Origin: Syncephalastrum monosporum B8922
Lineage: Eukaryota > Mucoromycota > Mucoromycetes > Mucorales > Syncephalastraceae
Assembly (NCBI GenBank): GCA_000697355.1
Contig: JNEN01000798.1
Location: 1-64,000 of the forward strand
DNA length: 64,000 nucleotides
Reading direction: 5' to 3'
Shown: in pieces, positions 57,991 to 64,000 of the stretch
Layout of the letters: the number at the start of each line of letters is the position of its first letter
Position numbering within the stretch: the first letter of the stretch is position 1
Notes under the pieces: generated by a model
What the model was told of the DNA's origin: nothing
Databases searched by the model: none
The model's input: only the letters and a program-made list of their open reading frames with translations
Made by a program: the position numbers and the translations under genes

Positions 57991-58000
57991 AAAAAAAAAA
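55940..58000 (+). mobile_element. Dead non-LTR retrotransposon (LINE) with poly(A) tail
   Basis: Protein traces in plus-strand order: a possible ORF1 end (LLCANRLSAQAATCRLFGVN, about 55990-56050); endonuclease-like pieces (LGGLSLLARPEFPIHTHQYQ; LSLQVGPYRLHGLYLVPRLD; ERNLVFVDSNARRRWGDR, 56350-56590); reverse-transcriptase pieces NIRPISLTNVLRKLLERVLL (about 56780-56840), SLAFLDV-stop-SAYDSVDRTVIWDAL (about 56975-57045) and RRGVLQGSILSPMLYAIFID (about 57110-57170). The frames change repeatedly and at least one stop falls inside the catalytic palm motif, so the copy is inactive. A 279-base frame at 57558-57836 and its stop-interrupted continuation lie downstream. The element ends in 44 A, a C and 10 A (57946-58000), as expected for target-primed reverse transcription. 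The exact 5' end and target-site duplication were not found. Confidence 0.8.
56053..57480 (+). pseudogene. LINE ORF2 remnant (endonuclease and reverse transcriptase), frameshifted
   Basis: The polyprotein of the element above, broken by several frameshifts and stops. The endonuclease (EEP-fold) part precedes the RT part, as in Tad/I/L1-like LINEs. In the RT palm the Asp of the FLDV...AYDSVDR region survives, but a TAA falls between the two halves. No intact product is possible. Confidence 0.75.
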
Positions 58001-58529
58001 GCATACCATGGGAGGGAGGGGCGGGGCGGAGGGCGGTTTGCTAGGAACAGAAGACTCATAAAAAGTACATGGAGCAGGACTCAGCGACGTATACGAGGAA
58101 ATGAGCACGACGCGCGGCCGCGTGGACCCCGTGCTAAGTGTTAGGTAGAGAGAGACGATCAGCACTTGTGGAAAGAAATCACAGCCATTTTTATGTTTCT
58201 CACCTACGTGGCTGGCAAAAAGGTTCGTATGCCTATTGCTCAGCGCGCAAACAGTCAATGAGCATACACGAATTGACGCGAGATCAGCCTTCGAATCTCA
58301 AACATAGACAGAGACAAAGACAGAGATAATTCATCTGCGTATGCTGTTGAAAAGAGAGAAAGAGAGCCATCAGAATGTGTGAGGAAAAGAAGCAACGGTC
58401 TTTGTTCAAGTATTCAATAATTGTATGTAAGATTCGGATACATGTGTATGCTGTATATTCCTATTAATATAAAGCAAAGGTCTGGAGTTTGAGTTTGTGT
58501 GTGCCCTGTCGGCAACTGCACATGTCAAA

Positions 58530-60310
58530 CGGTGTACTATGGCTTATAGCTCCCCTAAAAAAAAGTAACGCAGTGCCGCTTGACCAGGATTAGAAAAAAA
58601 AAAGTAAACAAGATCCACAAACGGATCATGTCAAAAGCAGGACCAGTAATGACCGAAACATTCTACAGGCTTATTTTCAATACATTGTCAAGAGGATATC
58701 GATAGAAACCAACCTTTCGACACCTTCGCTTTTATGTGACGTTGCAAAGAACGAGGGCACTGTGCAGCCAGAGGATCTACGAGGTTCATGACCCATCCGA
58801 TAAGGTAAAGCAAAATGTGAAACGAATGACACCGTGTACTAACTTTGATACAGCATTGGCGAATGCCCCAACGGCACCATCATAGCACGATCCTGGATAC
58901 AAAACATCTTCGATACACCAATGCCCTACAAACACAGGCCATCCTACCTTTTCCAATATATATATATATATATATATATACTGACCTTTGTAAGAGTCCC
59001 TCGGCATTTGCTTAAATTCTCTTGCACCCGGCGGTAACTCGACCCGGACGCACTTGATTGATTGGAATCTAAAAAGGAGACGTAAAAACGGCCCACAGAA
59101 TGCATCGTGGCACCGATAGCAAATGATAGTGCGGAGGACGAGGTCTTGATCAGAATGTACCGGGTAGCTTGACAGGTGCGATAAAATGCGCATCTTAGAA
59201 TTGAATTCTTCTCCAAGGTGCGGTAAAATACCCTATACACGTCTTCCCAGACCACATTTTGAGCGTTTCCTGATAAATTTTTGGCGCAAGCAAGGGAAGA
59301 TACTTTGCAAACTTCCCAGTTTTTTGGTTTGTGCAGAGTGAAGATCTTGCGCACCATAATATGCGCAGAATCCATTTTTTATAACAAATGAGGGTTTTTA
59401 TGCAAGCAATCATCGAATTTAATAACAGAATATAAGCAGAACCCTTGGATAGCACCGATGAGAACTTGTTTCGCGCATATCTGGCGACACATAGTAGTCG
59501 CAAGTATCGTCCCACCTTTTTAAACAGTCTTCTACTTCGTATCCAACAAACATCATCAGATTATCTTGCCATCATATTTTAGTCGAACCATCCAGTTCCT
59601 GGTTCTCCTTTGTCTCTGTCCCTTGTCTCCCGTCAAGTACAAATAAAAAATCTTCGTACAAGTCCAAGTCATTGGTCTCTGTCGGTATCCCTGAATCCGT
59701 TTGCCTCGCTACCAGTCCCTAAAGTCACGTCGTGCCGGTTCTACTTGCTTGCCTCGCATGTGCTTGGACCATTCATGTAGATGAAAAACTACAGTATAAT
59801 CTCCTGTGAAATTCCTGTCAACTGCAACGTATACTTCTTGTATTGTATTGTTCATTGTCATATAATCCCTCAGTTCGGTATGTACCGTGTCTAGCGGCGT
59901 AGAGTAGTGCCTAACACCCCTTCTTAGTCCTATATACCTTTTTCTGTGTCTAACTCTGTCTTGTCCTGTTCTCAACGACAGGCTTATAGCTCACCGAAAA
60001 AAGTAGCGCAGTGACGCTGGACAATGAGCACAGAAACGGGCAGTCAAACGGCGTGCTATGTCTAATAGCTCCAAGTAGAGCAGTGCTGCTTGACCAGAAT
60101 TGAAAACAGGAAATAATATGGACGATGAGTATGGTAAAAGCAGGTGCGATAATGACTGAGACATTCTACAAACGCACTTTTAACACAGTATCGAGAGAAT
60201 ACTGATGGACACCGACCTATTGCATCTTCCTTCTTATATGACACTGCAAAGCAGGATGGCACTGTGCAGCCAAAAAATCTACGAAGTTATTGGCATATCC
60301 AATATGGTGC
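58530..60310. repeat. Two diverged direct copies of a ~270-bp segment
   Basis: Copy 1 (about 58530-58810) and copy 2 (about 60050-60310) share ordered blocks: TAGCTCC, GCTTGACCAG, AAAAGCAGG, AATGAC, ACATTCTAC, and GGCACTGTGCAGCCA followed by ATCTACGA. A short third piece of the copy start lies at about 59980-60030. The copies have the same orientation and enclose about 1.2 kb. Their divergence is substantial, so this is an old duplication or two members of a repeat family. Confidence 0.65.
58796..59190 (-). pseudogene. Uncertain gene fragment, two exons, unknown family
   Basis: Minus-strand frame RILSHLSSYPVHSDQDLVLR ... CYRCHDAFCGPFLRLLF ... RVELPPGAREFKQMPRDSYK can be spliced over a TA-repeat intron (donor GTCAGTATAT, acceptor GGTAG at about 58947) to GWPVFVGHWCIEDVLYPGSC ... 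AFANAVSKLVHGVIRF, ending at TGA 58786-58788. The text looks protein-like but I do not recognise it, no start region joins it cleanly, and the neighbouring 5' frame (about 59195-59375) is in a different phase. It may be a decayed gene or transposon fragment. Another orphan frame lies at 59709-59975. Confidence 0.25.
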
Positions 60311-60849
60311 AAGCAACTTTGAAAAATTGGCTACTCGCACGTCCATGTGATAAGCTCCACCGGAACTGTTAGTTCCAAGATTTCATGCGCATAACTCTTG
60401 GCACTACGTCCACGCCCTCTTATCAGGATAAAGCATTATACACGTATGACCTACATGAATGGATTTGTCTATGTATCGCAATAACGAGGAGCATTGTCAT
60501 CAGAATGCCTATACGTTAACGTGCGCTGGCCCATGTTTGCATGGCTCTCACCAACAATAAGGGCACACTGAAAACCACCGAAAACCACTGACTGTAGACT
60601 CTTCTAAAAAGCGTTTCATTAGGCGTCACCGCGGCGAGCCGTAGATGTAATCAACTGGTATAGAGACAGTTCAAGATGCTATTAGATATTACATTGGAAA
60701 GGCAGATGTAGTGGATTATATGATTTATTTCTGTATGCGTGCGCGTGGGAGGTTGTGTGCGTGTTATTGTATGGGTGGGTTGTGATTGTGTACTTTGCAA
60801 AGGGGGGAAAGGTGGGGGAATGGAGCAATTGCTAACTATCTATTTACAT

Positions 60850-62353
60850 TCATTTGGGGGAGGCAATGACGACAGAGTGCATGCCGCCTGCCGAGCATCG
60901 TTGCACAGAGTGATTTTCGAGCTTTTGGCCGGTCAGGACGCAGGGCGTTAGCTCGTCCTCATCAGAACCGTTGCCTAGCGCAAACATCTCACCAAAGCCC
61001 CAGGTGTAGGCTGTGCCGTCTTTGCTGACGGCGATAGAGTGGTTACCACCACAGCTAATTTGTTCAATGTCTTGCAAGCCGGCGACCTTGGTAGGGATAC
61101 CGACGGCGCGCTTGTGGGCCGACTTGGAGGGGTCCTCGTCCTTGTCGTGACTGTGCTGCTGCTCGACGACATTGGTGGGTATACCGAGCTGACCCGAGTC
61201 AGCACGGCCAAACGCGTAGACTTCACCTGACTGGAGCAGCACAACGGTGTGGTGCTCGCCTCCAGCGACGGCCTTGATGTCCTTGCCTTCCAGACCGGGG
61301 TTGACAGTCGGGGCGGTCACGGCATCGGCGACGCGGTCGTCTACGTCGGTCATCAGACCGCACTGCTGGTAGTTGTTCAGACCCCAGACATAGAGCTCGT
61401 TCGAATGGCTGATGGCAAACGAATGGTAAGAGCCGGAACCAATGGCCTTGATCTCGCGGAGGGCGAGGGTCTCGGGGCGCAGGCCGTTCTTCTTGCGGCG
61501 CTCGATCACACGGCGGCCGAGCTGGAATTGCTGTCCGTTACCCCAGCCGTAGACACGACCTGTGGTGGTCAAGGCAAGGCAGTGGTCTGCGCCGGCAGCA
61601 ATGTCACAGATGGTCTCGTTCCGGAGCGGTTCGAATAGCTCTGGCAGTTCCTGGACGGCTACGTCGAGCGAGAAGCCGAGGGCGCCTTCCGCGGATCGAT
61701 AGGTGCCCCAGCAGTACAAGGCACCGGTGTCGGAGAGAGCCATTGTTACCGAATCACCGCATGCTACCTTAACAATCGTCACGTCGTCCAGGTTTTCCAC
61801 ACGACCCGGCTCGTACTCCTCTCCGGAACGGCCGAGCGCACGCTGATCGTTGCAGCCCCAGCTCCACAGCTAGCCAGGAATTCGGTGTAAGCCGCTTAAG
61901 TCGTTCCAGAACGTGGCTCTGATTTCTATTTTCGTTGTAGTTACCTTTCCGTGTTCGGTGATGGCAATGGTATGCAGACCACCCGAGACAACATCCACGA
62001 TTTTTTCGTCATCGAGAGCACGAAGCGGCATGGGTTTCTTGCGAATAAGCATATCGTCCGTAAGGCCGAGTTGGCCGGTGTCGCCGCTGCCGAAAACGAA
62101 GACGGTGCCAGGTGTTGTAGGAAGTTTGGGAAGCGGATTGATCTCCTGGCTCGAGCGCTGACGGGTCAGACTCTGGCGAGAGGCGTTGCGCACGACTCGC
62201 ACTCGCTTGTGGTTGGGTGAGTCGGGTTGGGAAGACACGGGCGACATATTCACGTCGGACGCGTCCAGGTTGCTGCTGGTCTGACGCTTCACTGGCAACA
62301 TTAAAGGCATCAGTCAATGATGCCTTGCACTCACGAAGAAACTTACAGCTCAT
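60850..62353 (-). CDS. RCC1: Regulator of chromosome condensation RCC1 (Ran GEF, Pim1/Srm1)
   Basis: Chromatin-bound guanine-nucleotide exchange factor for Ran, setting the nuclear Ran-GTP gradient. A seven-bladed beta-propeller is visible as repeats: VFVFGSGDTGQLGL, LWSWGCNDQRALGR, LYCWGTYRSAEGAL, VYGWGNGQQFQLGR, LYVWGLNNYQQCGL, VYAFGRADSGQLGI and AYTWGFGEMFALGN, with GGxHS-type motifs between them (SGGLHTIAI, CGGNHSIAV, AGGMHSVVI). The N-terminus is a short basic tail (KRQTSSNLD ... HKRVRVVRNASRQSLTRQR), suited to DNA/nucleosome binding and nuclear import. Exon 1 is only seven nucleotides of coding sequence (ATG AGC T at 62353), spliced by GTAAGT to TG AAG CGT. About 435 residues, normal length. 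It diverges from the hydrolase gene across 194 bp. Confidence 0.93.
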
Positions 62354-62547
62354 TGGCACAAAGAATGAGTCAAAGAGGACGGCGGTCGAGTGGAAAGGAA
62401 AGGGAAGTTGGAATAAAGTAGAAAAAAAAAAAAGAGAAGATTTTTCGTTTGTGTTTTGTGTGTGTGTGTTCAAAGTCAGAGTGCTGCACTCGACGGCGCA
62501 GCGTCACCCCGTTTCCCTCTCTTCACTTGGACGACCCCGCTGTTGTC

Positions 62548-63909
62548 ATGGACAAAGTAGACAACACACGATTAGCCATTGCAGGCTCAACCTTGGTCAG
62601 TCTGCTTCTCGGTGCTTACTACATTCGGCGGAGCATCGCGTTAACGCCATTGGAACGGCACGTCCTCGAAGAACGCAAGTATAATATATAGCTTGTCTGT
62701 TTATGTATACAGACAATGTAGCATATGAGCTGACCTGACCTGACCTGACTTTTTGTTTGAACACAGCCGAGTCCGCATTTCTGTCCGACCATACTGAACT
62801 GATTGATTGTGCCCAAGGTCGTCTGCTGCGCGCTATCCACGTGACTCCTGCTGACAAAAGCCCCTCTGCGCCTCTCATCGTCTTTGTTCACGGTCTGGGT
62901 GGTCAGGTCATACAAACTTCATATTCGAAAGATGTCCTTCTGCATGCTCATATCCACCTCCGTGTATAGGCTGCTCAGTTCGAACCGCAACTGGAATACT
63001 TTTCACAACGAGCTCACGTACTAGCCGTCGACTTACTCGGCTGTGGCAAGAGCTCTGCGCCAAAAAAGTAAGACTAGCCAATATAATATACTAAAACAGT
63101 ATAAAAAGAGACACTCATTGTCCGCGCTCTCCGTCTTCTGTCTCTCGATAGCTGGAGTTTATACAAGCCGGAGAATCTCGTCAAGGACTTCATTCACGTA
63201 ATTGACCATTATCGCCAGCAACTTCCCGGACATCCTCTGGTCATTGTTGCGCACTCTTACGGCTGCGCACTGGCGACGATAGCAGCTCAACAGCTCGGCG
63301 ATACTCTGGAAGCCCTTGTCCTTGTGTCACCCAAGTACGACATGGACCCACAAGTCCAGAAGTTCCAGAAATACCTGCCCTATGTGCCTGACTGGTTCAT
63401 GGATCGTCTGCGCCGTGCAGACCGCAAAGGAGGTCTGAACAGCAAGAGCGTACTCCGTTTCACTGGTCCTGAAGGCGACACCCGCTTTAAGCATCTGTAA
63501 GTGACAGTGATTTTTGCCTTGGGTACGAACTCACTGGATGGTCTTAGGCAGCTTCGGTGGAACTTAATGAGCAAGTCACCGATCTACCGGCGCTTCGCCT
63601 CCTCGGCTCGCTTTGCATCTCCCGAAGAATATCAGCAAGTTAAATGTAGAGTATTCCTGATCGGTGGTAGCATGGTAAGCGATGCTTGAACATGCATATC
63701 TGGTATTGATCCTTCTTTATCAGGACACAATCACACCACCGAGTGATATGACAAAAATCCATGCACATCTTGCACATGCAGAGACGCCTGTCGTCATTGA
63801 GGGCGCGCGCCATATGCCAATGTGGAGTCATACAACCACTCTCAATGCTGTTATCACCGACTTCCTCTCGTCAGTTTGTCATTTGGACGTACGTTCAGGA
63901 GATCTATAG
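62548..63909 (+). CDS. Membrane-anchored alpha/beta hydrolase
   Basis: An N-terminal anchor (LAIAGSTLVSLLLGAYYIRR) precedes an alpha/beta-hydrolase fold: oxyanion-hole segment LIVFVHGLGGQ, LAVDLLGCGKSSAPK, nucleophile elbow VIVAHSYGCAL (A-H-S-Y-G), acid DTITPP and the histidine in GARHMPMW. This is the ABHD/MhpC-like family; lipid or ester substrates are likely but unspecified. Six exons, about 330 residues. The first intron appears to start with GC: GAA GAA C|GCAAGTATAA ... ACACAG|CC GAG TCC is the only join that keeps the frame. The stop is TAG at 63907-63909, and the gene is complete. Confidence 0.85.
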
Positions 63910-64000
63910 ATCCAGCAGTCGACCCGAAGTCCATGTACTACTATATATCTTTTGTACGTCTTACACATGTACTATATACTCCTCCAAGTAGATATTAATA
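63910..64000. other. 3' flank of the hydrolase gene
   Basis: AT-rich sequence up to the window edge; nothing coding. Confidence 0.6.

Larger units (their letters stand above)
58001..60849. other. Gene-poor, repeat-bearing region
   Basis: Contains a TA repeat at 58958-58980, a pair of diverged duplicated segments (58530-58810 and 60050-60310) and a few minus-strand frames with no recognised domain (see the uncertain fragment at 58796-59190). AT content is higher than in the gene-rich parts. It probably is old transposon debris next to the LINE. Confidence 0.5.

Noticed and set aside
58275..58300. CCTTCGAATCTC resembling a tRNA T-loop
   Set aside because: Flanking bases cannot form the T stem and there is no A-box at the right distance.

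Overview
The window is nuclear DNA from an early-diverging filamentous fungus, most likely Mucoromycota. The genes are dense, on both strands, and cut by many short GT-AG introns (about 50-100 bp). Several genes are rare or absent in Dikarya: a FANCD2 orthologue, a plastid/bacterial-type dicarboxylate carrier and a bacterial-type DNA amino-methyltransferase. No bacterial operons, tRNA, rRNA or CRISPR array were seen. Gene spans below run from start codon to stop codon and include introns; splice sites were read by eye.

Left part (2-17 kb): a small helical protein gene diverges from a SulP-STAS-cyclic-nucleotide-domain vacuolar transporter (Vsb1 type). A PLP-dependent serine/threonine dehydratase diverges from FANCD2 across a 146-bp promoter that carries E2F-like and MCB-like sites. 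A cyclin L gene follows, and its stop codon overlaps the end of a convergent single-pass membrane protein gene.

Middle (18-40 kb): a Rai1/DXO decapping nuclease, a TMBIM/Bax-inhibitor family protein, a VTC-like protein with an eroded catalytic core, then the most unusual gene of the window (24452-31716, minus strand). It encodes about 2,030 residues: an N-terminal cysteine cluster, AT-hooks, four chromo-barrel/Tudor-knot-like modules, a ZZ finger, an extended PHD finger, a second ZZ-like finger, a GATA-like C4 finger, a bacterial-type DNA N4-cytosine/N6-adenine methyltransferase domain, and a second, degenerate methyltransferase-like half. This is a plausible chromatin-targeted DNA methyltransferase. 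It is followed by a DASS-family carrier and a pyridoxal kinase.

Right part (39-64 kb): a secreted GDSL esterase whose C-terminus is frameshifted by a 16-bp tandem duplication, the branched-chain 2-oxoacid dehydrogenase E1 alpha subunit, a coiled-coil protein, a C2H2 factor with a 16-nt microexon between its fingers, condensin subunit Cnd1, a small unknown protein, a dead LINE with a poly(A) tail, a repeat-rich stretch with diverged duplications, the Ran exchange factor RCC1 and an alpha/beta hydrolase.

As a group the genes are mostly conserved housekeeping functions: genome maintenance and chromosome structure (FANCD2, Cnd1, RCC1), RNA metabolism (Rai1, cyclin L), PLP/amino-acid metabolism (dehydratase, pyridoxal kinase, BCKDH E1 alpha) and vacuolar transport (Vsb1-like, VTC-like, dileucine-tagged DASS).
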